The translations under genes and the position numbers were made by a program. The notes beneath the pieces were generated by a model. The model made no database searches. It was not told where the DNA came from and was given only the letters and a program-made list of their open reading frames with translations. A stretch of DNA of 64,000 nt from Achromobacter aloeverae (GTDB lineage Bacteria; Pseudomonadota; Gammaproteobacteria; Burkholderiales; Burkholderiaceae_B): NCBI RefSeq assembly GCF_004121055.1, contig NZ_PYAL01000003.1, forward strand, positions 434,001 to 498,000, given 5' to 3'. This document shows, in pieces, positions 25,092-33,777 of the stretch (position 1 is its first letter; each line of letters starts with the position of its first letter).

Positions 25092-26195
25092 CTAGAGCTT
25101 GATATTGAGTAGTTTCCTGGCATTGCCGCTGAGGATCGCGGCGCGATGCTCGTTCGACATGGGCGTCGCCAATACCTGGTCGACGGGATGTTGTTCCCAG
25201 GGAATGGGATGGTCGGTGCCGACCACCACCTGGCCGATTCCCACTTGCGAGATCAGGAAGTTCAAGGCCTCGGGCGTGAACACCATGGCGTCGACGTGGA
25301 TCTGGCGGACGTATTCCGACGGCTTTTTCTTCAGGACGATGGCGGGATCGCAGTTCGACGGCGAGACGTAGCAGGAACGGTCCGATCGCGCGGCATACGA
25401 TCCCAGGTAGCCGCCGCCGTGCGCGGCGAGTATCTTCAACCGGGGGAACCTGTCGAGCGTGCCTTCGAAGATCAGATGCTCCAGCGCGATCGTGGTGTCC
25501 AGCGGATTGCCGATCACGTTGGACAGCCAGCCGTTGCCCTGGAAGCGCTTGGCCAGTTCCGGCGTGCTTTGCGGATGGATGAAGAGCGTGGCGTCCAGTT
25601 CCTGGGCCTTGGCCCATACCGGATGAAAACGGGGATCGGAGAACGAGACGCCGCCCACGCTGCCGCCGATGGCGGCGCCGCGCAAGCCCAGGTCCTTGAT
25701 GGCGTGTTCCAGCTGCTGGACCGCCAGGTCGGGAAACTGCAAGGACAGCGACGCGAAGGCGGCGAAGCGTTCGGGATAGGCGCGGGCCAGCTCGGCGAAC
25801 CGCTCGTTGTGGATCTTGCAGATCGCATCGGACGTATCCCGGTCCTTGCCATACCAGAAGGGATTGATGGACAGGACTTCCATGTCCACGCCCATCGCGT
25901 CCATCGCCGCCAGGCGGTTGGCGACGGCCGTCTTGTCGTCGGCGGGGATGAAGTGCTCCTGCACGCCGCGCACCGGCGGCAGTACCTTCTTGGCGTCATC
26001 GCCCATCAGGGCGATCGCGTCGTGGAAGTAGCAGTGCGCGTGGGTGTCGATGACCTTTACCCGCTTGCCGTTCATTACCAAAGCGGGCGGCTTCCCAGCC
26101 GGCTTGGCGGCGCGGGCGGCATCCAGCATGCCGCACCCGCAAAACATGATTCCGGCGCCCGTGGCGCCTGCCAGGAATCCTCTGCGCGTCACCAT
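25092..26195 (-). CDS. Amidohydrolase-2 family hydrolase/decarboxylase, exported
   Basis: A 367-residue TIM-barrel protein related to ACMSD-type decarboxylases. The metal motif THAH (His52, His54), a HPQS segment, ILAAHGGGYLGSY and VVGTDHPIPWEQHP are all in family order. The N-terminus MVTRRGFLAGATGAG has a twin-arginine-like pattern and a FCGCGM stretch, so export with a Tat signal is likely, unusual for the family. ATG 26195 follows AAGGAG. It lies between an Ldh2-type dehydrogenase and a Bug receptor, so it is probably a catabolic step on an aromatic or keto-acid substrate. Confidence 0.85.
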   Translation of the reverse strand: MVTRRGFLAGATGAGIMFCGCGMLDAARAAKPAGKPPALVMNGKRVKVIDTHAHCYFHDAIALMGDDAKKVLPPVRGVQEHFIPADDKTAVANRLAAMDAMGVDMEVLSINPFWYGKDRDTSDAICKIHNERFAELARAYPERFAAFASLSLQFPDLAVQQLEHAIKDLGLRGAAIGGSVGGVSFSDPRFHPVWAKAQELDATLFIHPQSTPELAKRFQGNGWLSNVIGNPLDTTIALEHLIFEGTLDRFPRLKILAAHGGGYLGSYAARSDRSCYVSPSNCDPAIVLKKKPSEYVRQIHVDAMVFTPEALNFLISQVGIGQVVVGTDHPIPWEQHPVDQVLATPMSNEHRAAILSGNARKLLNIKL

Positions 26196-26346
26196 CGCTG
26201 TCTCCTTTTCTTGTTCAATCCGTCGCCGGTCTGTGCGCCGGCGTTTCGGGGGGCGTTTCGGGGGGCGTTTCCTTCGGTGCTTCGGTACAGCGACCAGCGG
26301 GACGCGACGTCGCGCCGGCCATCGATGGACGGGCGCGCCGCCGGCG

Positions 26347-27432
26347 TTACAGCAGCGCGTGGACGCCGACGTCAAGCGCCAGCGCGTCCAGCGCCGCGAT
26401 CAACTCGGGATGCAGGGGCACGCCGTTGGCGACACGGTCCTCGTACGTAATGGCGGATTGCTCTCCAGGCAGGCGTATTTCCTCTACGCCGGGCAACAGC
26501 TCCGAGGATTTCATCTGCGTCCAGATATCGTCGATGCAGGCTTCGAACTGCGCCATCGGCATGAAGGCGGTGACGTCGATGGCGGCCACGGCCTGGCCCG
26601 TATTGGTCACGCTCTTGTAGTCCTTGTTGAAATCGACCACGTCGCGGCCGAAGGCGGCGCCGTTCAGCGCGCCGGCCAGGATGCCGAACATCAGGGCCAG
26701 GCCGTAGCCCTTGGGACCGCCGATGGGCAGCAGAAAACCCTCGTCCGAGCGCTTGGGGTCCAGCAGGGGCTTGCCATCGCGGCCGACCATCCAGCCCTCG
26801 GGCATGGCCTGGCCGCGCTGGGCCAGTGCCTTGACCTTGCCATAGGCGGCGGTGGTGGTGGCCATGTCCAGCACGATGGGGGGCCGGTTGGCCGCCGGCA
26901 CGGCGATGGCGATGGGATTGGTCGACAACAGCATGTCGATGCCGCCCCAGGGGGGCATGTGGTTGGCGCTGCCGACCGCCATGTAGATGCCGATCATGCC
27001 GTGTTCCAGCGGCATGCGGGCGTACAGGCCGGCCGGGCCCGCGTGATTGCTGTGACGGGTGCCGACCCACCCTATGCCCGCGCGGCGCGCCTTGCCGATG
27101 GCGAGATCGGCGGCCCGCTTCATGACCAGGTGGCCCATGGCGTTGTCGCCGTCGAGCAGGGCGGTCGCCGCGCGTTCCTCGACGAGGCGCATGTCGGGAT
27201 GCAGGTTGATGCCGCCGGCGCGTATGCGCTTCACATACGCCGGCAGCCGGAACACCCCATGGGCGTCGGCCCCGCGGGCATCGGCCTGCGCCATGATGCC
27301 GCCGACGGTCGCGGCATCCTCGCCGGGCATGCCGACGGCGGTCAGGACACGTGAAATGAAGCGCTGGAGATCGGCGATGGGTACGGAAGGCTTGCTGTCG
27401 GCGTGCGGGCGTGCGGTGTTCGGCGTGGTCAT
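26347..27432 (-). CDS. Ldh2/malate-ureidoglycolate dehydrogenase family NAD(P)-dependent oxidoreductase
   Basis: A 361-residue member of the Ldh_2 family (malate, ureidoglycolate, 2,3-diketogulonate or sulpholactate dehydrogenases). Family features are ADARGADAHGVFRLPAYV near the N-terminus, RHSNHAGPAGLYAR, STNPIAIAVP and PIGGPKGYGLALM. It oxidises a 2-hydroxy acid in the cytoplasm; the substrate is unknown. ATG 27432 lacks a good Shine-Dalgarno but has a repeated GCTACAAAG just upstream. First of the Ldh2-amidohydrolase-Bug group. Confidence 0.88.
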   Translation of the reverse strand: MTTPNTARPHADSKPSVPIADLQRFISRVLTAVGMPGEDAATVGGIMAQADARGADAHGVFRLPAYVKRIRAGGINLHPDMRLVEERAATALLDGDNAMGHLVMKRAADLAIGKARRAGIGWVGTRHSNHAGPAGLYARMPLEHGMIGIYMAVGSANHMPPWGGIDMLLSTNPIAIAVPAANRPPIVLDMATTTAAYGKVKALAQRGQAMPEGWMVGRDGKPLLDPKRSDEGFLLPIGGPKGYGLALMFGILAGALNGAAFGRDVVDFNKDYKSVTNTGQAVAAIDVTAFMPMAQFEACIDDIWTQMKSSELLPGVEEIRLPGEQSAITYEDRVANGVPLHPELIAALDALALDVGVHALL

Positions 27433-27679
27433 CTTTGTAGCGTTTTCTTTGTAGCGTGTTCGTGGCGGCGGGGCGCGCGCCCTTGCGCCGCGCGGCATTC
27501 CGCCTCACGGCGGCGGGCGCGATCGCATCCCGGGCGGGACCGTCCGGGCGTGCGGTGGGGGGGCGAGCAGATGCGCGGACAGTATAGGAATGGCGGGCGC
27601 GGAGAACTAATACCGTTTCCAGGCGGAGCCATATCATTTTGATCTGGCTACTTGATGGCCGCGCTGATGGCCGCGCGGT

Positions 27680-28606
27680 CTATCGCTTGACGGGTTTCTT
27701 GCCGAAATTGAAGACGCGGAGGCGGTTGAGCCGGGCCAGTTCGGCCAGCACGATCTCTCGCAGCGCCGCCACGGCAGTGCTGGGGACTGCCTCGATGCGG
27801 GTCGCCATCATCAGTTGGCGGTTCAGCTGGACGCCGGACACTTCGGTCAGCGTGATGCCGGCGTCGCTGCGCGCCTCCTTGAAAACGGACACCGGCATCA
27901 GCGTGCACCAGTCGCCGTCATGCACCAGTTCCCGGATGGCGTCGACGGAGTCGATTTCGGAATGGATGTTCAGGTGCACGCCCATCGGTCGCAATTGGCG
28001 TTCGACCACGGTGCGGTGCAGCGTGGTCATCAGCAGCGGGATGCGCGACAGCGCCGCCAGGGAAATGATGGGATCCATTTTCATGGACCTGGGCGTCGCC
28101 AGTGCGAAGGGTTCGCCCACCAGCGGATGCAGGGCAAGGGGTCGGTCGGCGCTGGCGCCCATGCTGGTAATGATGGCCATGTCCACCATGCCTTTTTCCA
28201 GCATGTCCAGCAGCTCGGGCGTGAAGGCCTCGCGCACGGTCAGCCGCATCTGGTCCATCGTGCGGTGGCAGCGTTCGAACAGGCCGGGAACCAGCACGCG
28301 CGACAGGGTGGGCGAAACGCCCAGCACCACGCGGCTTTCGCCGGCTTCCGACGGGCCGGCCAGTTGGCGTTTCACGCGCTGGGCCTCGTCCAGCATCCTC
28401 TGGGCGGCTTCATAGAGCGTCACGCCGGCCTGCGTCAGGCGCACTCCGCGGGCGGTGCGTTGCAGCAGGGGCACGCCCATCTCTTCCTCCAGGGCGTGCA
28501 TCTGCCGGCTGAGCGCGGGCTGCGCGATCGCGATGGCCTCGGCGGCCGCCGTCAGGCTGCCGGCGTCGGCGATCGCCACGAAGTATTTCAAGGTACGGAG
28601 ATTCAC
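27680..28606 (-). CDS. LysR-family regulator, CysB/Cbl/Nac-like
   Basis: A 308-residue LTTR. GTG 28606 starts MNLRTLKYFVAIADAGSLT, the typical N-terminus; the frame opens earlier at 28681 but the added sequence is not LTTR-like. The helix-turn-helix is AEAIAIAQPALSRQMHALEEE, followed by the effector domain. It is the same strand as, and about 250 bases upstream of, the Ldh2 gene, and divergent from a cupin gene, so it may control both. Confidence 0.9.
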   Translation of the reverse strand: MNLRTLKYFVAIADAGSLTAAAEAIAIAQPALSRQMHALEEEMGVPLLQRTARGVRLTQAGVTLYEAAQRMLDEAQRVKRQLAGPSEAGESRVVLGVSPTLSRVLVPGLFERCHRTMDQMRLTVREAFTPELLDMLEKGMVDMAIITSMGASADRPLALHPLVGEPFALATPRSMKMDPIISLAALSRIPLLMTTLHRTVVERQLRPMGVHLNIHSEIDSVDAIRELVHDGDWCTLMPVSVFKEARSDAGITLTEVSGVQLNRQLMMATRIEAVPSTAVAALREIVLAELARLNRLRVFNFGKKPVKR

Positions 28607-28822
28607 GGCCGGTCGCCCTTCACGCCCTTCACGCTCTTTAGGTCCATCGCAGAATGATATACCTGCTTGCCTATTTGGCATTGGACGCCGGGACGTGGGT
28701 GTATCTAGACTTTCGTGCTTTGTCTTTGTATTTTTTGCCCTTCACGTCTTGCGGCCGGTGCCGGTGCGCGAATATGCCTTTTCCAGGCCGCATATGGTGA
28801 AGATCGTCCAGGAGCGTAGCGC

Positions 28823-29263
28823 ATGACCACCACCGAGCAGACCGAGGCCCCGGAACAGGCTGGCCTCAAACCCCTGATCTTTCATCCGGACGAGATGAAG
28901 GCCTACGAGCGCGGCGGCGGCGCCCGCACCATTCCCCTAGCCACGGCGGCCAAGGGCGCGACGGCCTTTATCAACGGCATCACTGAATTCGGGCCCGGCG
29001 CGAAGATTCCCTTCCATTTTCATAACTGTGAAGAGAGCGTGATGTTGCTGGAAGGCGATGCCATGTTCGACATCGACGGACAGGAATTCCGCCTCAAGCC
29101 CATGGATACGACATGGATTCCGGCGGGCATTCCTCATCGCTTCCGCAACCTGTCGGAGACCGAGGGGATGAAGATACTGTGGATATACGGCAGGCTCAAC
29201 GCCAGCCGCACGCTGGTGGAGACGGGGGAAACCCGGGAGATTTCGGCGGAGCACAAGGGGTAG
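28823..29263 (+). CDS. Cupin-domain protein
   Basis: A 146-residue single cupin. Metal-binding motif 1 is HFHNCEESVMLLEG (His65, His67, Glu71); motif 2 is PAGIPHRFRN (His105). It may act as a small dioxygenase, isomerase or sensor; nothing here narrows it. AGGAG lies seven bases before ATG 28823. Divergent from the LysR gene. Confidence 0.85.
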   Translation: MTTTEQTEAPEQAGLKPLIFHPDEMKAYERGGGARTIPLATAAKGATAFINGITEFGPGAKIPFHFHNCEESVMLLEGDAMFDIDGQEFRLKPMDTTWIPAGIPHRFRNLSETEGMKILWIYGRLNASRTLVETGETREISAEHKG

Positions 29264-29321
29264 GGCGGAGCACGAGGGGTAGTTATTCCCCAGCTCCACG
29301 TTCCTGCTTACCGCCGCTGGC

Positions 29322-29648
29322 TTACTTGTTGCCGCGGTTCGGATACGGCGCGCCGCCGCCTTGGGTCGGCGTAACGTTGGTATTGCCCGGGTCGGACGGC
29401 TTGCGCGGCATGCCGTTCTCGTTCTTCAAGTCGCTGTTCGACGTATCCCGATTCACCGGTTGAGTAATGGTGGGCGCGCCCGAGTTAGGAGCCGGAGCGG
29501 GCGTACCCTCTGGCACCTTGGTATTGTTGGGCGGGGTGGCCGTCGAGTCGTTCGGCGTGGTCGACGGCGTGGTGGGCTGAGCCATGGCGGCACCCGAAGC
29601 GCAGGCGGTGGCCAGGAGCAAAACGGCATAGAGACGGCTCGATTTCAT
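29322..29648 (-). CDS. Small secreted Pro/Thr/Asn-rich protein
   Basis: A 108-residue protein with a clear signal peptide (SRLYAVLLLATACASGAAMAQ) and a low-complexity mature part rich in Thr, Pro and Asn, with no cysteines after the signal. Probably periplasmic or surface-exposed and disordered; function unknown. ATG 29648 follows AGGAG. Confidence 0.7.
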   Translation of the reverse strand: MKSSRLYAVLLLATACASGAAMAQPTTPSTTPNDSTATPPNNTKVPEGTPAPAPNSGAPTITQPVNRDTSNSDLKNENGMPRKPSDPGNTNVTPTQGGGAPYPNRGNK

Positions 29649-29903
29649 GGTGACTCTCCTAGTGGGTTGACCTGAAAGAAATGGTTGGTCCGTCTGGGTC
29701 CGAACGCATGGCCGCATGGACATTTCCGGAGGGCCGGACGAACCGGGGCAGCAAGTACTTGATGAGCGATTCATCAGGTACAGGCCCTACAGCAAAGTGC
29801 GTACCCGCCATTTCCGTGCCTCGGTTGCCATCGCAATCGGGCATGGAGGTTGCTATGCGTTCGCACCGTGATCCGCCACGGCATAGGAAAAGGAGAAAAA
29901 GCC

Positions 29904-30266
29904 ATGAAAATCACCGTGTCCACGCTCGCCGGCGCGCTGCTCGGCCTGTCGACGCTCTCGTTTGCCGTGCACGCGCAAACCGTGTTGACGCCGAAGGAAA
30001 TCGACGCGCAATACCAGTCCGACCAGAAGCGCTGCGACGCGCTCAAGGGCAACGACAGGGACGTGTGCCAGAAGGAAGCCAAGGCGCGGCGGGACAACGC
30101 CAAGGTCGACGCCAAGCAGGCCAAGGAGCAAGCCGAGTCGCGCCACGATGCGACCAAGGAAAAACGCGCTAACGACTACGCCGTCGCGAAAGAAAAATGC
30201 GACGCGATGTCGGGCAATGCCAAGGATGCCTGTATCGCCGACGCCAAGACGCGCTACGGCAAGTAG
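29904..30266 (+). CDS. Periplasmic Lys/Ala-rich protein with two Cys-pair repeats
   Basis: A 120-residue exported protein. A signal peptide precedes a helical, highly charged mature part. Two copies of a C-D-A-L/M-x-G-N-x-(R/K)-D-x-C block (CDALKGNDRDVC and CDAMSGNAKDAC) frame a Lys/Ala/Asp-rich helix, suggesting two disulphide loops. ATG 29904 follows AGGAGAAAAA. I recall similar small proteins in Bordetella and Achromobacter annotated only as hypothetical. Confidence 0.7.
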   Translation: MKITVSTLAGALLGLSTLSFAVHAQTVLTPKEIDAQYQSDQKRCDALKGNDRDVCQKEAKARRDNAKVDAKQAKEQAESRHDATKEKRANDYAVAKEKCDAMSGNAKDACIADAKTRYGK

Positions 30267-30342
30267 TTTCCATGGGTTGCGGCGTACTTTCCCTTACCCG
30301 GCTCCCATACGGAAGGCTGAGCAGTTAAAAAGCTACGCGGGC

Positions 30343-30379
30343 AAGGCCTGGGTCCAATTCCGCAGTGGACTCAGGCCTT
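30343..30379. terminator. Strong 14-bp hairpin between the Cys-repeat protein and pncC
   Basis: AAGGCCTGGGTCCA and TGGACTCAGGCCTT pair over 14 bases with one G-U, around a nine-base loop. No U-run follows, so it may be a factor-assisted terminator or an mRNA structure. Confidence 0.5.
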
Positions 30380-30517
30380 GAGCCGAGACCGTATCTGGAC
30401 TGGCGCTGGGTGCATCCCCGGCTGGTCCTAGCAAATCCGCATCCGACCTTGTGCGTGGGGTGGGCACTGGAACGTCGCTTTGCCGTAGCGACGATTCTTC
30501 TGCAATGGGTTTACAGT

Positions 30518-31039
30518 ATGTCCACCTCCAACGGACAGAACGGGACCCTGATGAAACAGCTGCAATCGCACGCGCAGGCTATTGCCGGCAAACTCAAGCA
30601 GCGTGGACATACGCTGGGTACGGTCGAAAGTTCGGCGGGCGGTCTGATCGCGGCCAGCCTGCTGTCCGTGCCGGGCGCTTCGGCTTACTTCATTGGTGGC
30701 GCCGTCGTCTATACGGCCCAGTCGCGGAATGCGCTGCTCGATCTGCCCTTGGTGTTGCCCGACGGTATGCGATCGGCGACAGAAGACTACGCCGCCTTAT
30801 TGGCCGATGCGCTGCAAAGAAAACTGAAAACGACCTGGGTGCTGGCCGAAACCGGCGCCAGCGGACCGAGCGGGAATCGTTATGGCGATGCCGCCGGGCA
30901 CGCCTGCCTGGCGGTGCGAGGGCCGCATGGCGCAACGATCACCGTTGAAACCGATGACGCGGATCGCGGACGCAATATGCAGGCGTTCGCCGCCGCGGCT
31001 TTGGATCTGCTGGATCAAATGCTTGATCGTGAAGCTTAG
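30518..31039 (+). CDS. pncC: CinA C-terminal domain protein (PncC-like nicotinamide-nucleotide amidase)
   Basis: About 173 residues, a stand-alone CinA C-terminal domain that would deamidate NMN to nicotinate mononucleotide in the pyridine nucleotide cycle. The family blocks TVESSAGGLIAASLLSVPG, FIGGAVVYTAQSRNALL and ETGASGPSGNRYG are recognisable but deviate from the usual AESCTGG and TGIAGPGG, so activity is less certain. ATG 30518 is used; ATG 30551 is an alternative, and both have poor ribosome-binding sites. Confidence 0.75.
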   Translation: MSTSNGQNGTLMKQLQSHAQAIAGKLKQRGHTLGTVESSAGGLIAASLLSVPGASAYFIGGAVVYTAQSRNALLDLPLVLPDGMRSATEDYAALLADALQRKLKTTWVLAETGASGPSGNRYGDAAGHACLAVRGPHGATITVETDDADRGRNMQAFAAAALDLLDQMLDREA

Positions 31040-31077
31040 GCGGCATCGGTCGTCGGGAATTGGCTTTCCGGCCTTCC

Positions 31078-31392
31078 TTATTTGACGGTCTGTATGACCT
31101 CGAAGCCCTCGAACTCGGGGTGCCCGAGGTACAGCGACCGCGTGCCGCCGCCGGCGTTGCGGTGCGCGGCCCGAAAGGCTTCGGACCGTGTCCAGCCTTC
31201 GAACGACGCATGGTCGGCCCAGATCGTATGACTCGAATAAAGCACGTGACCGTCTTTCTTCGGCCCGCGCAGCAAATGGAACTCGACAAACCCGGGAACG
31301 TCCTTCAAATGGGTGTCCCGACTGGTCCACAACCGTTCGAACTCGGCTTCGGATCCGAGGGCAACCTTGAAGCGGTTCATGGCGATGTACAT
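31078..31392 (-). CDS. Antibiotic biosynthesis monooxygenase (ABM)-fold protein, HmoA/IsdG-like
   Basis: A 104-residue ferredoxin-like ABM protein, with NRFKVALGSEAEFERLW, GFVEFHLLRGPK and SSHTIWADHASFEGWTRSEAF. The last is the pattern of small haem-degrading or haem-binding monooxygenases of the HmoA type. Catalytic residues cannot be confirmed from sequence alone. ATG 31392 is used, ATG 31380 is possible. Confidence 0.75.
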   Translation of the reverse strand: MYIAMNRFKVALGSEAEFERLWTSRDTHLKDVPGFVEFHLLRGPKKDGHVLYSSHTIWADHASFEGWTRSEAFRAAHRNAGGGTRSLYLGHPEFEGFEVIQTVK

Positions 31393-31591
31393 GGTGAAAG
31401 TCCTTGGTTGATCGTATAGGGCGTGGTTGAGCGCACTGCACGCTCGCGCACTTCAGGAGAACGCTTGTTCGCGTCGTTCTTGCTTGTGGCTCACATTCTC
31501 TCAAGAGTTGGAGTGCACCGGGTCAACCACATCTCGCCATGGCGGAGAGCCGCGTATATGATCCGAGGACAAAAACGAGGAGACAGGCGCC

Positions 31592-32611
31592 ATGAACCAT
31601 GCCACCCAGCATTCGAGCGTAACCCCATCCGCTGTTTCCCGCGCCCGCCGCCGGTTATTGGCCGCGGGCCTCGGCGTTGCCGGGGCGGCCGCCCTGTCCT
31701 GCCCGGCTCTGGCCTCCTACCCGGACAAGACGGTTCGCATCATCGTCCCATACGCGCCCGGCGGCGGTGGTGATGTCTTCGCACGCCTTCTGGCCGAACG
31801 GCTCACCATACGACTGGGCCAGAGCTTTATCGTCGAGAATCGCCCAGGCGCCACCGGCACCATAGGATCGCGCTACGTCGCCAACGAGACGCCCGACGGC
31901 AGTGTGCTGCTGCTGGGTCAGACCGGCGAAATCGCGGTCATGCAATACCTGTCGAAGCAGCTGTCCTACGACCCGGACGCCCTGCTGCCGGTCGCCCTTG
32001 CGGGCGACTTTCCGCTGGTGCTCGTAGCGCACCCATCCGCCCCGTTCAACACCGTCCAGGAAATGGTGGCCGAAAGCAAGAAGCGGCCCCAGGGGTTCAG
32101 CTATGCGTCAGCGGGCACTGGTTCGCCGGGCCATCTCGCCGCGGCCGCGTTGGCGCTGAAGACAGGTGCCAAGCTAACCCATGTCCCGTACAAGGGCGGC
32201 GGCGCTGCCCTATCGGACTTGATGGGCAATCACGTCGACATGTTCTTCTCGCCAATCTCCGGCGTACTCGCACACGTCAAGAGCCATACACTCAAGCCCA
32301 TCGCTGCCGCTTCCCTGGAACGCGCGCCGGCGCTACCCGACGTCCCCACCGTGGCGGAGTCAGGCTTGCCCGGGTATTCCTTCAGCGTATGGGGCGGCAT
32401 ATTCGCGCCGCCGCGCACGCCTCAGGCCGTCGTTACCGAGTTGAACAAGCAGATCAACGAGATCCTGGCTGAGAAGGAATCGAAGGAAAAGCTGGAAGCG
32501 GTGGGGGCGATCATAAAGCCGAACAGCCAGGCCGACTTCCGCAAGTTCATCGAGAACGAACGGCATAAGTATGCGGAGATCGTGGCGCGGACGGGAGCGA
32601 CGGTCGACTGA
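31592..32611 (+). CDS. Bug-family substrate-binding protein
   Basis: A 339-residue periplasmic receptor; the signal region begins with a long polar stretch and an Arg cluster (SRARRRLLAAG), possibly Tat-like. Landmarks YPDKTVRIIVPYAPGGGGDV, ENRPGATGTIG, THVPYKGGG and LPDVPTVAESGLPG are intact. GAGGAGACAG precedes ATG 31592. It is the last chromosomal gene before the island. Confidence 0.9.
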   Translation: MNHATQHSSVTPSAVSRARRRLLAAGLGVAGAAALSCPALASYPDKTVRIIVPYAPGGGGDVFARLLAERLTIRLGQSFIVENRPGATGTIGSRYVANETPDGSVLLLGQTGEIAVMQYLSKQLSYDPDALLPVALAGDFPLVLVAHPSAPFNTVQEMVAESKKRPQGFSYASAGTGSPGHLAAAALALKTGAKLTHVPYKGGGAALSDLMGNHVDMFFSPISGVLAHVKSHTLKPIAAASLERAPALPDVPTVAESGLPGYSFSVWGGIFAPPRTPQAVVTELNKQINEILAEKESKEKLEAVGAIIKPNSQADFRKFIENERHKYAEIVARTGATVD

Positions 32612-32633
32612 CGGGGACTTTCGTCGCGTGGCT

Positions 32634-32658
32634 GGAAAATCCCCGGTGCGGGCTTGGG
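32634..32658 (-). terminator. Displaced original terminator of tRNA-Leu
   Basis: Read on the minus strand, CCCGCACCGGG followed by GATTTT forms a short terminator hairpin. It sits at the same distance beyond the left 66-bp repeat as its counterpart does beyond the right repeat, so it is the pre-insertion end of the tRNA-Leu transcript. Confidence 0.55.
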
Positions 32659-32691
32659 GCTGCTGCATCTTCCAAGTTGCTAAGTACGAGG

Positions 32692-32757
32692 AAGATTTAG
32701 AGATGGTGCCCGGGGCCGGAATCGAACCGGCACGCCTTGCGGCGGGGGATTTTGAGT
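32692..32757. repeat. Left attachment site (66-bp direct repeat, tRNA-Leu 3' fragment)
   Basis: Identical to 54438-54503. Bases 32704-32757 (minus strand) are the tRNA-Leu 3' part from the anticodon stem to CCA, and 12 further bases follow. It cannot make a tRNA because the 5' half is missing. Confidence 0.95.
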
Positions 32758-33064
32758 TGCGGGTTTACTGTGTTTCTACAGCGAAATGCAGCGAAGTTGA
32801 ACGACGTTTTAATAAGGTAAAAGTAACTTTAAATCAGTAGCTTAGGCAATTTTAACGGAATTGATAAAAGCTGGTTGGTGTACCGGTACTGTACCGAAAT
32901 AGAATTGCTGTCCGTAAAGCGGCGAAGGTTGAAATTCGATGGCCGCCGTTGTATCAGAGCCGTGCTTGGACTAGACAACATGATTGTTCACCGAGCGGTG
33001 ATTTTGCCGGGTAGCCCATATCGGTAAGCGGCTGACCGATCAAAGCTACGGCCACATTCGACGT
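32758..33064. other. Non-coding island left end with possible integrase arm site
   Basis: No convincing gene. The AT-rich stretch holds ACTGTACCGAAA at 32888-32899, also present in direct orientation near the right end at 54346-54357, with neighbouring partial copies (CCGGTAC). Such motifs near both ends fit arm-type integrase or excisionase binding sites. Confidence 0.4.
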
Positions 33065-33736
33065 CTACCGTGATAGAGATGAAGGAGGCAATCTATTTCC
33101 CGGAACGCGCATGAAAATTACAGACCTTTCATCGGTTAGCGAATGCTTGCGCTTGAGGACGCCGAAACAGTCTGAGACGTGGGGGACGCCGGGCTCTCGG
33201 ATCGATAGGTCCAATGTGGCGAGCACCCCTAGACGCACATCTGTTGAACTGTAAGAAGCGGCTTGCTTGGAATGCGGGCGCACGCTAAAGCACGACCAAG
33301 TGCGCGAGGTCGTTCTTTTCACTTCGATGATGAAGCGGAAGCCGTTCAGGGGCAGATATATATCCGTCCGTCCGCTTGCCACATTGGAGACTTCGAGAAG
33401 GACGGACGGCATTGCACTCAATAGATAGTTATAGAGGTCGAATTGAAGTTCCGATTCATGAGGAAGTTGCTTTCTGTCATTGACCCGTGACAGGTACGCC
33501 ATGTGGCCGTGAAAAGCATTGGCGTCTGCTCGCGATGTCAAAAACTTGCAAAGGCGGACTATTAGCAAGTCAAACCAGCCCTTTACCTCGCCTCTATAGT
33601 CCGGATTCCCCACCAATTTCTTCCGGACCTTCTCCACCATACCTTGCTCAATGATGGACAGTGGTACACGTGTCACAGCACAGCCATCGGCGAACTTGAT
33701 GACGGCTTCCCTGTCCGCTGCGTTTAGACTGGCCAT
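33065..33736 (-). CDS. PD-(D/E)XK nuclease-fold protein of an ABC-ATPase conflict operon
   Basis: A 223-residue protein. A PD-(D/E)XK core is visible: ESELQFDLYNYLL (Glu94/Glu96), SGRTDIYL (Asp125) and FIIEVKR (Glu138-x-Lys140). The C-terminal ATLDLS and MRVPGNRLPPSSLS blocks resemble tails of other restriction-like nucleases of conflict systems. ATG 33736 is the first start codon, but the frame continues open upstream for at least 50 bases with a coding-like sequence (EKAAQWPSDLLENL) and no start. It overlaps the end of the preceding gene, so the nuclease may instead be made by frameshifting from it. Last gene of the four-gene operon. Confidence 0.75.
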   Translation of the reverse strand: MASLNAADREAVIKFADGCAVTRVPLSIIEQGMVEKVRKKLVGNPDYRGEVKGWFDLLIVRLCKFLTSRADANAFHGHMAYLSRVNDRKQLPHESELQFDLYNYLLSAMPSVLLEVSNVASGRTDIYLPLNGFRFIIEVKRTTSRTWSCFSVRPHSKQAASYSSTDVRLGVLATLDLSIREPGVPHVSDCFGVLKRKHSLTDERSVIFMRVPGNRLPPSSLSR

Positions 33737-33777
33737 TAAGTTCTCGAGAAGGTCGGATGGCCACTGAGCCGCCTTCT

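Noticed and set aside
32571-32840. Plus-strand frame across the left attachment site
   Set aside because: It reads through a tRNA fragment and terminator; no ribosome-binding site or family.
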